From the NCBI GenBank assembly GCA_024400415.1, contig JAKSMS010000001.1, positions 17,267 through 81,266 of the forward strand: DNA of 64,000 nucleotides. The letters are read 5' to 3'. Below, in pieces: positions 16,937 to 26,887 of this stretch (the stretch's first letter is position 1; every line of letters starts with the position of its first letter). Source of the stretch: Bacteroidales bacterium. Its GTDB lineage: Bacteria > Bacteroidota > Bacteroidia > Bacteroidales > P3. The position numbers were made by a program, and so were the translations under genes. The notes beneath the pieces are model-generated. The model had not been told where the DNA came from. It searched no databases and was given only the letters and a program-made list of their open reading frames with translations.

Positions 16937-19186
16937 ATGAACATTATCACCAAAACCATCGATCTTGGCAATGGCCAGATCATCACTATTGAGACCGGCA
17001 AGCTGGCCAAGCAGGCCGACGGCGCTGCTGTGGTTCGCATGAACGACACCATGCTCCTCGCTACCGTATGCTCAAAGAAAGAAGCCGGTGAGCATGTAGA
17101 CTTCATGCCTCTCACCGTTGAATATCAAGAGAAATATGCTGCTATGGGCAAGTTCCCCGGTGGCTTCTTCAAACGTGAGGCACGCCCAAGCGAGCATGAA
17201 ATCCTCATTGCCCGCCTCGTTGACCGCGCACTCCGCCCTCTGTTCCCAGACAACTTCCACGCTGAAGTTCAGGTACAGATCACCCTCATCAGCGGCGACA
17301 AGAACACCGCTCCTGACGCACTGGCAGCTCTTGCAGCAGCATCTGCCATCGCCGTATCAGACCTTCCATTCAATGGCCCAGTTTCTGAGGTTCGCGTAAG
17401 CTACCTCAACGGCCAGTACGTAATCAATACTCCACTCCCAGAGATCGACAATGCTGACCTCGACCTGATCGTGGCCGCCACTGAGGACAACATCATGATG
17501 GTGGAAGGCGAAATGAAGGAAGTGAGCGAGGACTGCATGCTCAACGCCCTCAAGGCCGCCCACGAGGCTATCAAGCTGCAATGCCGCGCCATTGCTGAGC
17601 TCACCGTTGAGGCCGGCAAGACCGAAAAACGCGAGTACTGCCACGAGGTAAACGACGACGAACTCCGCGCCAAGATGCAGGAGGCTCTCTATCAGAAGTG
17701 CTACGACTTTGCTAAGCAGGGCATCGCTAACAAGCTGATGCGCGAAGAGGGCTTTGCCAACATTAAGAAAGAATATATTGAAAACAACTTCACCGAGGAA
17801 GACTTGGAGAACGACGATCTGACCTACATGATCGACCGTTACTACCATGACATCGAGAAAGAGGCCATGCGCGACATGGTGCTCAACGAGCGCATCCGTC
17901 TTGACGGCCGCCAGCTCGACGAGATTCGTCCTATCTGGAGCGAAGTGAGCCCACTGCCTTCAGCACACGGCAGCGCCATCTTCACCCGTGGCGAGACTCA
18001 GTCACTCTCAACCTGCACACTCGGCACCAAGCTCGACGAGCAGACTATCGACGGCGCAGTAATCGAAGGCAGCCGCCGCTTCCTCCTCCACTATAACTTC
18101 CCAGCATTTGCTACTGGCGAGGTGAAGGGCAACCGCGGCCTCAGCCGTCGCGAGGTAGGCCACGGCCACCTGGCATGGCGCGCACTTAAGGAAGTGCTTC
18201 CCACCGAAGACCAGTGCCCATATACCATCCGCGTAGTGAGCGACATCCTCGAGTCTAACGGCTCTTCATCCATGGCAACCGTTTGTGCCGGCTGTCTGGC
18301 ACTCATGGATGCAGGTGTGCCTATCCGCAAGCCTGTTACCGGTATTGCTATGGGCCTTATTTCTAAGGGCGACAAGTGGGCAGTACTCTCCGACATCCTC
18401 GGCGATGAGGACCACTTGGGAGATATGGACTTCAAGGTATGCGGTACCCGCGACGGTATCACCGCCTGCCAGATGGATATCAAGGTTGACGGCCTCAGCT
18501 ATGACGTATTGGCCAAGGCTCTCGACCAGGCCAAGCAGGGCCGCCTCTTCATCATGGACAAGATCCAGGAGACTCTGGCTGAGCCACGTGAGGATTACAA
18601 AGACTTCGTTCCTCGCATCCAGCAGATTACCATTCCAAAGGACTTCATCGGCGCCGTTATCGGTAAGGGTGGCGAGGTTATCCAGAAAATCCAGAAGGAG
18701 ACCAACTCTATCATTACCATCGAAGAGGATGGCGAGATTGGCCGCGTAGATGTTGCTGCCGTTGATAAGGCAAGCATCGAAGCAGCAATCAAGTGGATTA
18801 AAGAAATCTGCACCGTTCCTGAGGTTGGTCAGATTTATGATGCCAAGGTTGTCAGCATCGTTGAATTCGGCGCATTTCTCGAGTTCCTTCCTGGCAAGGA
18901 AGGCCTGATGCACATCAGCGAATATGACTACGCTCGCACTGAGACCCTCGAAGGACTTGTGAACGTTGGCGACACCATCCAGGTGAAGATTATTGCCATC
19001 GATGAGAAGAACGGCAAACTCAAACTGAGCCGCAAAGCCCTCCTGCCTAAACCAGAAGGCTATGTAGAGCCAGAACAGCGTCCACGTGCTCCACGTCGCG
19101 AAGGCGACCGTCCTCGCAGAGAGGGAGATCGCGGTCCACGTCGCGATGGAGATCGTCCTCGTCGTAGCGATGATCGCCGCAAATAA
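16937..19186 (+). CDS. pnp: polyribonucleotide nucleotidyltransferase (PNPase)
   Basis: PNPase degrades RNA 3' to 5' using phosphate and can also polymerise. The 749 residues show two RNase PH domains (about 10-225 and 320-545) with [14 protein letters not shown] and the second-domain [20 protein letters not shown] domain has the GxxG loop [14 protein letters not shown] near 570, and an S1 domain occupies about 635-705 ([20 protein letters not shown]). The tail is made of RREGDRP-type repeats rich in Arg and Asp (about 715-749), which may bind RNA or partners. It is the second gene after rpsO and ends at a strong terminator. Confidence 0.98.
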   Translation: MNIITKTIDLGNGQIITIETGKLAKQADGAAVVRMNDTMLLATVCSKKEAGEHVDFMPLTVEYQEKYAAMGKFPGGFFKREARPSEHEILIARLVDRALRPLFPDNFHAEVQVQITLISGDKNTAPDALAALAAASAIAVSDLPFNGPVSEVRVSYLNGQYVINTPLPEIDNADLDLIVAATEDNIMMVEGEMKEVSEDCMLNALKAAHEAIKLQCRAIAELTVEAGKTEKREYCHEVNDDELRAKMQEALYQKCYDFAKQGIANKLMREEGFANIKKEYIENNFTEEDLENDDLTYMIDRYYHDIEKEAMRDMVLNERIRLDGRQLDEIRPIWSEVSPLPSAHGSAIFTRGETQSLSTCTLGTKLDEQTIDGAVIEGSRRFLLHYNFPAFATGEVKGNRGLSRREVGHGHLAWRALKEVLPTEDQCPYTIRVVSDILESNGSSSMATVCAGCLALMDAGVPIRKPVTGIAMGLISKGDKWAVLSDILGDEDHLGDMDFKVCGTRDGITACQMDIKVDGLSYDVLAKALDQAKQGRLFIMDKIQETLAEPREDYKDFVPRIQQITIPKDFIGAVIGKGGEVIQKIQKETNSIITIEEDGEIGRVDVAAVDKASIEAAIKWIKEICTVPEVGQIYDAKVVSIVEFGAFLEFLPGKEGLMHISEYDYARTETLEGLVNVGDTIQVKIIAIDEKNGKLKLSRKALLPKPEGYVEPEQRPRAPRREGDRPRREGDRGPRRDGDRPRRSDDRRK

Positions 19187-19216
19187 TTGAGACACAAAAG
19201 ACTCAATCATAAAAAA

Positions 19217-19250
19217 AAGAGAGCAGAATTCTGCTCTCTTTTCTTTGTTC
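19217..19250 (+). terminator. Rho-independent terminator of rpsO-pnp
   Basis: A perfect 12-bp palindromic stem AAGAGAGCAGAA / TTCTGCTCTCTT has A8 before it and T-rich sequence after it. Confidence 0.85.
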
Positions 19251-19300
19251 TTTGCGGCTATCGACCGAATAGTTGATCTAATCTGTCTCCTATATGTGGT

Positions 19301-21049
19301 CTATATCGACTCAACCTTGAAATGGCCAAATTCAGGATGAACCTTATAAAAGTTTACCGACTTGGCTGGCACCTTGAGAACAATATGTTCGATGTCTGTA
19401 CCCGTGAAAGTCAAGTTGCCCAACTCGGGTGGTAAAGCTGCACGAATCACCAGAGTCTTGAGCGACTTCATATCGGCCAATGCACACGGACCTATATATT
19501 TGATGCCTTTACCAATCTCAAGATATTCACATTGATCAGACCAGCGGAAGGCATAGCCATTAATCTCTTTCACCTTGTCACCTACTACAATATATTTAAA
19601 GCCAGTAGACCAAAAGGCGCCGCCATCGATAATTCTCAGACTTTGAGGCAAAATGATAGTATCCAAACCACCAACAGTTGCTAGTTCGCCTTCTGGCAAA
19701 GCATCCAAATTGTCGGGCAAAGACAGACGATCTGGCCATATGTCTGCCAACAGTTTTGGACATAAATGTTCTACAGATTGGTCAACAATCACTTCTTTTA
19801 GATGAGAACAACAGAAGAAGAAATGTGGAGGATCTACCTTATCGGAACGGGTGCAATTTTTAGATTTTACAATCAAAGTAGTGATATCAGTTGCACAAAA
19901 AGCATCATGACCTATTTTCTTAAGCGAGGCTGGCAGCATCAATGTATCTTTCAACTCATCGCACTCAAAAAAAGCCAAAGCCTCTATCGATAGCAGTCCT
20001 TCGTGCAATACAAGCTGCTTGATATTCTTGTTATGAGCGAATGCCGACTCCCCTATTGTGGTAAGCGGATAAGAGAATGGTCCCCATTTCACCGACTTAG
20101 GTATCTCTACCCGCCCATTCACATAAGAACCTGCTACCACACATGCTTCGCCATCTATAATATTGCAGTTGAGGTAATAACCATCACCAAGATCGGCACG
20201 TACACCTGAAGCATTGAGGTGTTTGAGGTTATTTATGCCCAACAACGTAGCCACAACGAGCAGTACTATCACAATAACACTCACAATCTGGCGAATGTTA
20301 AAGAACATATCACGCATTACGGCGTCAGCATTAGGATAACGCCGATCACGCGAACGACGAGTACACTTTCTATACGCCCTTCCATACCGATGTGGAAAAA
20401 TCAACTTAAGAACCTTGCCGAAACTATAGATATCCGACCGACAATCCAAAGGCTTGAGTTCAAGCTGCTCGGGAGAGGCATACTCACGTGTATAGGCCGG
20501 ATCTTTAAGAATTGCATATTCGTCTTTGTCGGAAAGGCCAAAGTCGATAATCTTTACGTTAGACCCGTTCTGCGTTACCAGAATATTCGTCGGTTTGATA
20601 TCTCGATGCACTATCTGCAGGCTGTGATAATAGCTCATAGCCTCAAGAATCTGCTTGCAGACCCTCTTACGTGCTGATACAGATGGATCCTCCGAAAGAA
20701 AGATATCCAATGTGCGTCCATCCACAAATGAAGTAATGATGCACTTGCCTAACTTTTCAACAGTCTCAAATCCCACCGTCTGCACGATAGCTGGATGATC
20801 CATTCTAATGGATATCTCAAATTCCTTGCGAAGCAGATTTTCGAAATAGGGAGCACCCATATACTCTGGCTTGAGGGACTTAAGAACGAAATATTTGCCC
20901 CATCGAATAGCTTTGGTCAGCCTATTGAACCCCTGAGAAGGAATCTCGTCTAGGAGAATAAACACATCAGACAAATCTGACGCCACACTATGAGACTGGT
21001 ATATAGTGCTAGATTCAGGCTCAGAGCTTTGGATTGGTTTGTTTGGCAT
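19301..21049 (-). CDS. membrane Ser/Thr protein kinase with BspA-type leucine-rich repeats
   Basis: I start it at the ATG at 21049; an upstream TTG at 21073 lies inside a hairpin after alaS. The 582 residues carry an N-terminal kinase domain: VLKSLKPEY has the ATP-binding Lys, HRDIKPTNIL is the catalytic loop (about residue 150) and IDFGLSD is the DFG motif. A membrane helix follows (IVSVIVIVLLVVATLLG, about 250-267). The outer half has LRR_5/BspA-like repeats such as TTIGESAFAHNKNIKQLVL and LKKIGHDAFCATDITTLIV. It probably phosphorylates cytoplasmic proteins in response to an external ligand; substrates are unknown. It is convergent with pnp. Confidence 0.88.
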   Translation of the reverse strand: MPNKPIQSSEPESSTIYQSHSVASDLSDVFILLDEIPSQGFNRLTKAIRWGKYFVLKSLKPEYMGAPYFENLLRKEFEISIRMDHPAIVQTVGFETVEKLGKCIITSFVDGRTLDIFLSEDPSVSARKRVCKQILEAMSYYHSLQIVHRDIKPTNILVTQNGSNVKIIDFGLSDKDEYAILKDPAYTREYASPEQLELKPLDCRSDIYSFGKVLKLIFPHRYGRAYRKCTRRSRDRRYPNADAVMRDMFFNIRQIVSVIVIVLLVVATLLGINNLKHLNASGVRADLGDGYYLNCNIIDGEACVVAGSYVNGRVEIPKSVKWGPFSYPLTTIGESAFAHNKNIKQLVLHEGLLSIEALAFFECDELKDTLMLPASLKKIGHDAFCATDITTLIVKSKNCTRSDKVDPPHFFFCCSHLKEVIVDQSVEHLCPKLLADIWPDRLSLPDNLDALPEGELATVGGLDTIILPQSLRIIDGGAFWSTGFKYIVVGDKVKEINGYAFRWSDQCEYLEIGKGIKYIGPCALADMKSLKTLVIRAALPPELGNLTFTGTDIEHIVLKVPAKSVNFYKVHPEFGHFKVESI

Positions 21050-21071
21050 TTTGTAAAGACTATATAATAGC

Positions 21072-21108
21072 AATAAGGAAGCCGACTCTATGGGACGGCC
21101 TCCTTATT
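21072..21108 (-). terminator. hairpin between alaS and the kinase gene
   Basis: The 13-position stem AATAAGGA(A)GCCG / CGGC(C)TCCTTATT has one mismatch and a loop of about 11 nt. It follows the alaS stop closely. The following T stretch is weak, so termination may be partial. Confidence 0.6.
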
Positions 21109-21122
21109 ACCATATTGTAGAT

Positions 21123-23720
21123 TTAGGCGTTTATGATAGACAATGCTGCCTGCATAGCATTTTCGAGGCCAGCAAGATTCTTGCCGCCTGCAGTAGCCAG
21201 CTGTGGCTGTCCGCCACCACCGCCCTGGATTTCCTTGCCTGCTGTACGAACTATCTGTCCGGCGTTGAGACCGGCGTCAACACGATCCTGTCCGAGTGCA
21301 ACCATGAGTGATGGCTTGTCGCCAAAACTTGAACCAAGAATAATGGCGCAGGATGGGTGTTCATTGCGAAGTTGGAGCACAACGTCCTTCAGAAGGTTCA
21401 CGTCAGAATCGATACGCTCTACCAGAATAGGACTCTGAGACAGCTTCTCTTCAAATCCCTTACGCATTGCTTGGGCCTGAGCCTGCTGGAAACGGGCCAC
21501 TTCTGCGCGAAGCTGGTTATTCTCTTCTTGGAGTTTTTGGATAGCGGAAGCAAGATCCTTAGGATTCTTCATCATCTCTTTCAGTTTGTTCAACTCTTGC
21601 TCTCGCTCATTAGCTAATGCCTCTGCCTTGGCAGCAGTAACGGCCTCGATTCGGCGCATACCTGCAGCAACAGCACTTTCGTAAACAATCTTAAAGCTAC
21701 CGATATTGCCAGTGGCTGGCACATGGGTACCACCGCAGAACTCTACGCTTTCTGCATATTTCACCACACGCACAAACTCGCCATATTTCTCACCAAAGAG
21801 TGCCATGGCGCCCAGCTTGCGAGCCTCTTCAATAGGCATGGCTCGATTCTCTTCAAGCTGGATATTGCGACGAATATCAATATTTACAAGACGTTCTACT
21901 TCGGCAATCTCCTCATCGGTGAGTTTAGCAAAATGGCTGAAGTCGAAACGGAGACGATCAGCATCAACACTCGAACCTTTCTGCTCAACATGGTTGCCCA
22001 ACACTGTACGAAGTGCCTTATGAAGCAAGTGAGTTGCAGTATGGTTATTCTGGGTAGCCTGGCGGCGCTCTTCATCAACTTGTGCCGTAAAGGTTGCGCT
22101 CAAATCTGAAGGCAGTTTCGAAACCAAATGAATGATAAGGTTGTTCTCCTTCTTGGTGTCGAATACGGCAACGCTTTCACCATTAGCAGTGATGGTACCT
22201 TTATCTCCGGCCTGACCACCGCCTTCTCCATAGAATGGGGTTTGATCAAACACCAATTGGTAAAACTCTTTGTCTTTGGTCTTCACCTTACGATAGCGGA
22301 TTATCTCAACCTCAGCAGTCAAGGTGTCATAGCCGATGAATTTCTCTTCTTGTTCTGCATTTACGTTCACCCAGTCGTCGCTCTCTACTGAAGCTGCTGC
22401 ACGGCTACGCTGTTTCTGCTCTTCCAATCCTTTCTGGAATCCTTCCATATCAACGCCCCAACCCTGCTCAGAAGCCATCAGTTGGGTAAGGTCGATTGGG
22501 AAACCGTATGTGTCGAAAAGTTCGAAAGCAAAGGCTCCATCAATCACCTTAGCATCAGATTTCTCGATGTAGCGTTCGAACTTGCCGATTCCATTAGCGA
22601 GGGTGCGGAGGAACGACTGCTCTTCTTCAAGAATGATGCGCTGCACGAGATCCTGCTGTTTCTTCAGTTCTGGGAACTGCTCGCCCATCTGGGCAACAAG
22701 AGTAGACACTAGGCCATTCATGAAAGGTGCCTTGAAGTCTAGGAAAGTATATCCATAGCGGATGGCACGGCGCAAGATACGGCGGATTACATAGCCAGCC
22801 TTTGCATTGCTTGGCAACTGGCCATCAGCAATAGAGAAGCTTACAGCTCTCAAATGGTCGGCACATACGCGCATTGCGATGTCAGCCTTCTCATCCTGGC
22901 CATAGGTACGGTTGCTACGACGAGCAATCTCTTGAATCAGAGGTTGGAAAACGTCGGTGTCATAGTTAGACTTCTTGCCCTGCATCACCATGCATAGGCG
23001 CTCAAAGCCCATACCGGTATCAATATGCTTGGCCTTCAGTGGCTCGAGAGTGCCGTTAGCCAAGCGGTTGAACTGCATGAACACGAGATTCCATATCTCG
23101 ATTACAAGAGGGTTGTCCTTATTCACCAGTTCTGCTCCAGGTATCTTGGCCTTCTCAGATTCGTCACGAAGGTCTACATGTATTTCGCTGCAAGGACCGC
23201 AAGGACCCTGGTCGCCCATTTCCCAGAAGTTATCATGCTTGTTGCCTTTGAGGATGCGGTCTTCGGAGATATGCTCTTTCCACATCTCATAGGCCTCAGT
23301 ATCCATTTCAAGTCCCTCAGCCTCATCGCCGCCAAATACGGTCACATATAGGTTATTCTTATCTATCTTCATCACCTCAGTGAGGAATTCCCAACCATAG
23401 GCGATGGCCTCTTTCTTGAAATAGTCGCCAAACGACCAGTTGCCCAACATCTCAAACATAGTATGATGATACGTATCGTGGCCAACCTCTTCCAAGTCGT
23501 TGTGCTTGCCGCTAACGCGCAGACACTTCTGAGAGTCGCTTACTCTAGGATACTGAGCAGGAGCATTGCCTAAGAAGATATCTTTAAACTGGTTCATACC
23601 AGCATTGGTAAACATCAGTGTGGGGTCGTTTTTCACTACCATAGGGGCAGAAGGAACGATATGGTGTCCCTTCGATTCGAAAAACTTAAGAAACTGTGAA
23701 CGTATTTCGTTAGAAGTCAT
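21123..23720 (-). CDS. alaS: alanyl-tRNA synthetase
   Basis: AlaRS charges tRNA-Ala and edits misacylated Ser/Gly. The 865 residues include the class II catalytic core (VPSAPMVVKNDPTLMFTNAG; HHTMFEMLGNWSFGDYFK), the editing domain with HTATHLLHKAL and CGGTHVPATG (zinc ligands H-H and C-H), a coiled coil and a C-terminal oligomerisation segment with GGGGGQPQLATAGG. Length is normal. A GroES-like gene lies 30 bp upstream on the same strand and appears to share its promoter. Confidence 0.98.
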   Translation of the reverse strand: MTSNEIRSQFLKFFESKGHHIVPSAPMVVKNDPTLMFTNAGMNQFKDIFLGNAPAQYPRVSDSQKCLRVSGKHNDLEEVGHDTYHHTMFEMLGNWSFGDYFKKEAIAYGWEFLTEVMKIDKNNLYVTVFGGDEAEGLEMDTEAYEMWKEHISEDRILKGNKHDNFWEMGDQGPCGPCSEIHVDLRDESEKAKIPGAELVNKDNPLVIEIWNLVFMQFNRLANGTLEPLKAKHIDTGMGFERLCMVMQGKKSNYDTDVFQPLIQEIARRSNRTYGQDEKADIAMRVCADHLRAVSFSIADGQLPSNAKAGYVIRRILRRAIRYGYTFLDFKAPFMNGLVSTLVAQMGEQFPELKKQQDLVQRIILEEEQSFLRTLANGIGKFERYIEKSDAKVIDGAFAFELFDTYGFPIDLTQLMASEQGWGVDMEGFQKGLEEQKQRSRAAASVESDDWVNVNAEQEEKFIGYDTLTAEVEIIRYRKVKTKDKEFYQLVFDQTPFYGEGGGQAGDKGTITANGESVAVFDTKKENNLIIHLVSKLPSDLSATFTAQVDEERRQATQNNHTATHLLHKALRTVLGNHVEQKGSSVDADRLRFDFSHFAKLTDEEIAEVERLVNIDIRRNIQLEENRAMPIEEARKLGAMALFGEKYGEFVRVVKYAESVEFCGGTHVPATGNIGSFKIVYESAVAAGMRRIEAVTAAKAEALANEREQELNKLKEMMKNPKDLASAIQKLQEENNQLRAEVARFQQAQAQAMRKGFEEKLSQSPILVERIDSDVNLLKDVVLQLRNEHPSCAIILGSSFGDKPSLMVALGQDRVDAGLNAGQIVRTAGKEIQGGGGGQPQLATAGGKNLAGLENAMQAALSIINA

Positions 23721-23750
23721 ATTATTGTTTTTTTCTATTATTCTTAATCA

Positions 23751-24107
23751 TTAAAAGTCATCTCGTTCCACCATGAGTATCGAACTCTGGGGAACAATAT
23801 AGTATTTCTCGCCTTCGTACTTTATCTCGACGGCATTCTTTTGCAGGAATAGTGCCATGTCGCCTTCACGAACCTGTAGGGGCATGTAGCGTACCTCATT
23901 TCCTTTGCCAGACCACGCTTCACTATCAGAGTCCCCCGGAATAGCATATCCAGGACCAGCCTTGAGGATAAATCCTTGCTGGATCTGCTCTTTCTCTTGA
24001 TAACCCGAAGGCAGAAACAGACCGCTCTTGGTCTTATCAGCAGCCTCATTAGGTTTTATTAGCACCCTATCCCCAATCACAATCAATTTGTCAAGTGCGT
24101 GATTCAT
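23751..24107 (-). CDS. GroES-like co-chaperonin family protein
   Basis: The 118-residue protein has the GroES fold signature: IGDRVLIKPNEAADKTKSGL (about 11-30), a mobile-loop-like segment with PSGYQEKEQIQQGFIL, and a C-terminal KYYIVPQSSILMV strand. It is longer than canonical GroES (~90-97 aa) because of an insert around residues 55-75 (SDSEAWSGKGNEVRYMPLQ). No groEL is adjacent. This variant is known in Bacteroidetes as a stand-alone co-chaperone GroES; whether it caps GroEL is not known to me. It has an ordinary TAAATTTG promoter, unlike dnaK and htpG here. Confidence 0.82.
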   Translation of the reverse strand: MNHALDKLIVIGDRVLIKPNEAADKTKSGLFLPSGYQEKEQIQQGFILKAGPGYAIPGDSDSEAWSGKGNEVRYMPLQVREGDMALFLQKNAVEIKYEGEKYYIVPQSSILMVERDDF

Positions 24108-24156
24108 ACAATTATAGTCAAAATATTATTATATAATAATTATATATAGAAATATG

Positions 24157-24164
24157 CAAATTTA
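24157..24164 (-). promoter_or_regulatory. Bacteroidetes -7 box (TAAATTTG) for the GroES-like gene and alaS
   Basis: Minus-strand TAAATTTG, 50 bp upstream of the GroES-like start, matches TAnnTTTG. Confidence 0.6.
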
Positions 24165-24223
24165 CACTTTTTTTCCAAATCCTAGGGGGATTGCTTACAC
24201 TTTTTTTTGTTTATGCATCAGAT

Positions 24224-25186
24224 TCAGTATATTATCGACAGAATATCAACAATTACCCCGGCATTGTCCACCTGCGGAACGTCAGGCCTTTCCACGCTAG
24301 AAGCGCCTTCCAGCAGCTGCCTAGCCTGCTCTATCACGGCAAGATCCAATCCATCTGAGGCAATTTCTACATGGTTTATTATCGAGTGCTCCTGATCTAC
24401 ATCAAGATGAAGCTCCACTAATCCCCAGTCAAACTGGGCAGAATACTGTGCCACAAAGTTCTTCCATCGCCCGAACAGCCACTCTGGACTTTCCATCTCT
24501 TGTATCAGCTGCCGCACTTCTGGACAAGCTATCAGATGGTCGAAATCCACCACCTCAGCCTTGCTTCCATACTCTTTTTCAAAAGCTTCTATCAACCGAG
24601 GCACGATATTCACAGCCGTAACAGGCGCCAAATCGGAAAGGTTTACCACACGGCTCTGAACCGAGGCCACGCCATGCTTTTTCAGTTTGGCCGGCTTCAC
24701 TTTCAGATAGCGCTGCAAGTCCTCAATATTGCCCTTGATCAAGATCGTTCCGTGATGCAGATGCTGATATTTGCCCTTATTGAAGGCATTGCCGCTAAAT
24801 TTGCGCCCCTCGCATAGCACATCGTTGCGTCCGCTCACCTCGGTATGAAGCCCATACGACTCAACAGCCCGCTGCAGTACAGAGAACTGGCGGGTTTGAT
24901 CATAGAACTCGTGAGGCACAATGAAACTGAAATTCAGATTGCCGTCATCATGATAGACAGCACCACCACCAGTACGACGACGCATCACATATCCTCCATC
25001 TGCAATCAACTGGTCCACATTGCATTCAGCATAAGGGTTCTGATTCTGTCCGATCACCACCGTACGGCGGTTTTTCCAAAGATATAGCGTGACAGTGTCA
25101 GCAACATCCAAGCCCAAAAGGTAGTTTTCCACAGCCACATTGACATATGGATTGGTCTGATTGCTAATGACTAATTGAATTTTCAT
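24224..25186 (-). CDS. lplA: lipoate-protein ligase A
   Basis: LplA attaches free lipoate, via lipoyl-AMP, to E2 or GcvH proteins in the cytoplasm. The 320 residues show VIGQNQNPYAECN (about 45-57), the family motif MRRRTGGGAVYHDDGNLNFS (about 68-87), GRNDVLCEGRKFSGNAF and HHGTILIKGN. A C-terminal accessory domain (about 240-320) is present, as in E. coli-type enzymes. The start codon overlaps the porQ stop by 4 bp (ATGA), so lplA is translated downstream of porQ or coupled to it. Confidence 0.93.
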   Translation of the reverse strand: MKIQLVISNQTNPYVNVAVENYLLGLDVADTVTLYLWKNRRTVVIGQNQNPYAECNVDQLIADGGYVMRRRTGGGAVYHDDGNLNFSFIVPHEFYDQTRQFSVLQRAVESYGLHTEVSGRNDVLCEGRKFSGNAFNKGKYQHLHHGTILIKGNIEDLQRYLKVKPAKLKKHGVASVQSRVVNLSDLAPVTAVNIVPRLIEAFEKEYGSKAEVVDFDHLIACPEVRQLIQEMESPEWLFGRWKNFVAQYSAQFDWGLVELHLDVDQEHSIINHVEIASDGLDLAVIEQARQLLEGASSVERPDVPQVDNAGVIVDILSIIY

Positions 25187-26244
25187 TTGAGAAAGCGGTC
25201 TAATGAGGTCGTAATAGAGATAAAGTTCGGAGCCTTGCCAAGATAATAGTTGTTGCGCGAATAAGCAATATCAATACCTTTGACGCGGAATCCCACTCCG
25301 AAAGAGAATCCGCTAGTATTCAATGAGGTCAGACTAACCGAACGGGTTTCTGCTGCCTTTCTATAGCTATAGCCCAATCGAGCGAAGAAGGCCTTGCCCA
25401 AACTCAGTTCAATGCCTGCGTTCAGATGACGGAATAGGTTGTCGGCAAAAGCCGCTATCGGCGACTGCGTGGCCACTTCGCCCGTGAAGAGATCTTCCGA
25501 CGTGGTAGGATACAGCGGGTCTTCATATCTGAGATCCCATTTCTGCAATTCATTGGCCGAGAAATAGAGGCGGAACGGAGCGTTCTCCAACTTGTAGCTC
25601 ATAGCGGCACCAAGCTCGAAATGAATACTTTCCGTCGTCCCATCAAAAGTAAGGATTTGAGCACCGATATTGCGGGCCATAACAGTGGCTGCAAACTGCT
25701 TGGAGTCGCTCACATAGCTGCCTGCCACATTCATAGCAATGGCCAGGCCCGTATATTGCTCATAGGACGAAAGCACCGGACTCAAGCTGGCGCCAACCGA
25801 AAAATTACTATCGATGGGCAGACCCCATGCCACATTCAAAGCATAGTCGGCTGCCGAAAAACGGCCCTCATACTGTTCAGCCTCATCGTAGCCCTCAAAT
25901 CGGCCATAACTATTGCAGCGCATCCCAACCACAAAGGCGCCCAGTCTGCCCTTTTCAAAGCCATAGCTTATCGAGGCGAAGTTGGAACCCGAAAAAAGTC
26001 CCACATAATTAAAAGTCAGATTATTGGCAAATCGTTTGTCTATCAGCGAAGGATTATCCGTCGCAACGTTGAAATCCCTGTCCCACACGGCCAAGTAGTT
26101 CATGCCGAGCGCCGACGTACGGGCCGAAGCTGAAAGGTCGAGCACCGAGAGCGTATTCATTCCTGCCACTTGGGCAAAGGCTCCCATCGGAAGGAGAACT
26201 GCCCACAGCAATATTACCAAGAATCTTAAAAAAGACGACCTCAT
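25183..26244 (-). CDS. porQ: type IX secretion system outer-membrane protein PorQ
   Basis: The 353-residue protein has a signal peptide (FLVILLWAVLLPMGAFA) and then NTLSVLDLSASARTSALG (about 30-47), the start signature of the PorQ/PorV family of outer-membrane beta barrels. Alternating aromatic strands continue to the C-terminus (LGKAFFARLGYSYRK; FSFGVGFRVKGIDIAYS). PorQ is part of the type IX secretion machinery, which exports large surface proteins in Bacteroidetes. It is followed by lplA with a 4-bp overlap. The large secreted protein at the right end of the window is a plausible cargo. Confidence 0.82.
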   Translation of the reverse strand: MRSSFLRFLVILLWAVLLPMGAFAQVAGMNTLSVLDLSASARTSALGMNYLAVWDRDFNVATDNPSLIDKRFANNLTFNYVGLFSGSNFASISYGFEKGRLGAFVVGMRCNSYGRFEGYDEAEQYEGRFSAADYALNVAWGLPIDSNFSVGASLSPVLSSYEQYTGLAIAMNVAGSYVSDSKQFAATVMARNIGAQILTFDGTTESIHFELGAAMSYKLENAPFRLYFSANELQKWDLRYEDPLYPTTSEDLFTGEVATQSPIAAFADNLFRHLNAGIELSLGKAFFARLGYSYRKAAETRSVSLTSLNTSGFSFGVGFRVKGIDIAYSRNNYYLGKAPNFISITTSLDRFLK

Positions 26245-26268
26245 GCTCTACTATTACAAAACCTTATG

Positions 26269-26763
26269 TTATTTCCAAACCTCTTTGCCATTCTTGTCGA
26301 GGTAGCCCACGCGCATGGTCTTTCCCTCGCGAATCTTTATTATATATTGCCCGTTGTAGATCATGACCTCATCATACTTAAAATCGGTCACGAACACGCC
26401 CTGCACATTGATAAAGGCCCACTTGCCCTTCTTTCTCAAAGCTGCAAAATTAACGGGATAGTGATTCTTCGGATAATCGATCTCGCACAGTGCGGCATCG
26501 TAAGTGATATCCGTAAGTTTCTCGCCACTCACACCCACAAAGCCCCATTTCCCCTTCTGCGACACAGGATACATGCCTCCATTTGTCTCGTAGAGCACAG
26601 CAGAATATTTCGGCATAATGGTCCAACGCTCGTTGTCGTCCACATATCCCCACAGGCCGTTGTCAGCCTTGCACGGATAATAGGCAGGATAGGGCGAAGT
26701 CTGAGCCTTGAGCATAGTCAGTCCTAAGGCTGCAAAGAGTGTAAGTATGGCTGCTTTTTTCAT
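26269..26763 (-). CDS. secreted WG-repeat protein
   Basis: The 164-residue protein has a signal peptide (LTLFAALGLTMLKA, cleavage near residue 20) and four copies of the WG (KWG) repeat: GLWGYVDDNERWTIMPKYS, GKWGFVGVSGEKLTDITYD, GKWAFINVQGVFVTDFKYDE and a degenerate VGYLDKNGKEVWK at the end. WG-repeat proteins are beta-propeller-like surface or periplasmic proteins of unknown function. It sits 24 bp upstream of porQ on the same strand and could be co-transcribed with it. Confidence 0.8.
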   Translation of the reverse strand: MKKAAILTLFAALGLTMLKAQTSPYPAYYPCKADNGLWGYVDDNERWTIMPKYSAVLYETNGGMYPVSQKGKWGFVGVSGEKLTDITYDAALCEIDYPKNHYPVNFAALRKKGKWAFINVQGVFVTDFKYDEVMIYNGQYIIKIREGKTMRVGYLDKNGKEVWK

Positions 26764-26823
26764 AGTTTTTAGATTTGTATGGTCCCAAAGATTGTTGTCT
26801 GAACAGAACAGCCTTGAGTCCTA

Positions 26824-26876
26824 AAAAAATATAGGGAGAAGATATCCTCACGCCTGAGGATGCCTTCTCCCCTATT
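26824..26876 (-). terminator. terminator of the kdd-kamA operon
   Basis: A long stem pairs TAGGGAGAAG and ATCCTCA with TGAGGAT and CTTCTCCCCTA around a 4-nt loop. On the minus strand it runs into a T-rich stretch containing T7, 12 bp after the kamA stop. Confidence 0.85.
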
Positions 26877-26887
26877 ATCAGAGCTGA

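Noticed and set aside
23751-24107. Main groES gene of a groESL operon
   Set aside because: No groEL follows, the protein is 118 aa with an insert, and it is transcribed with alaS.
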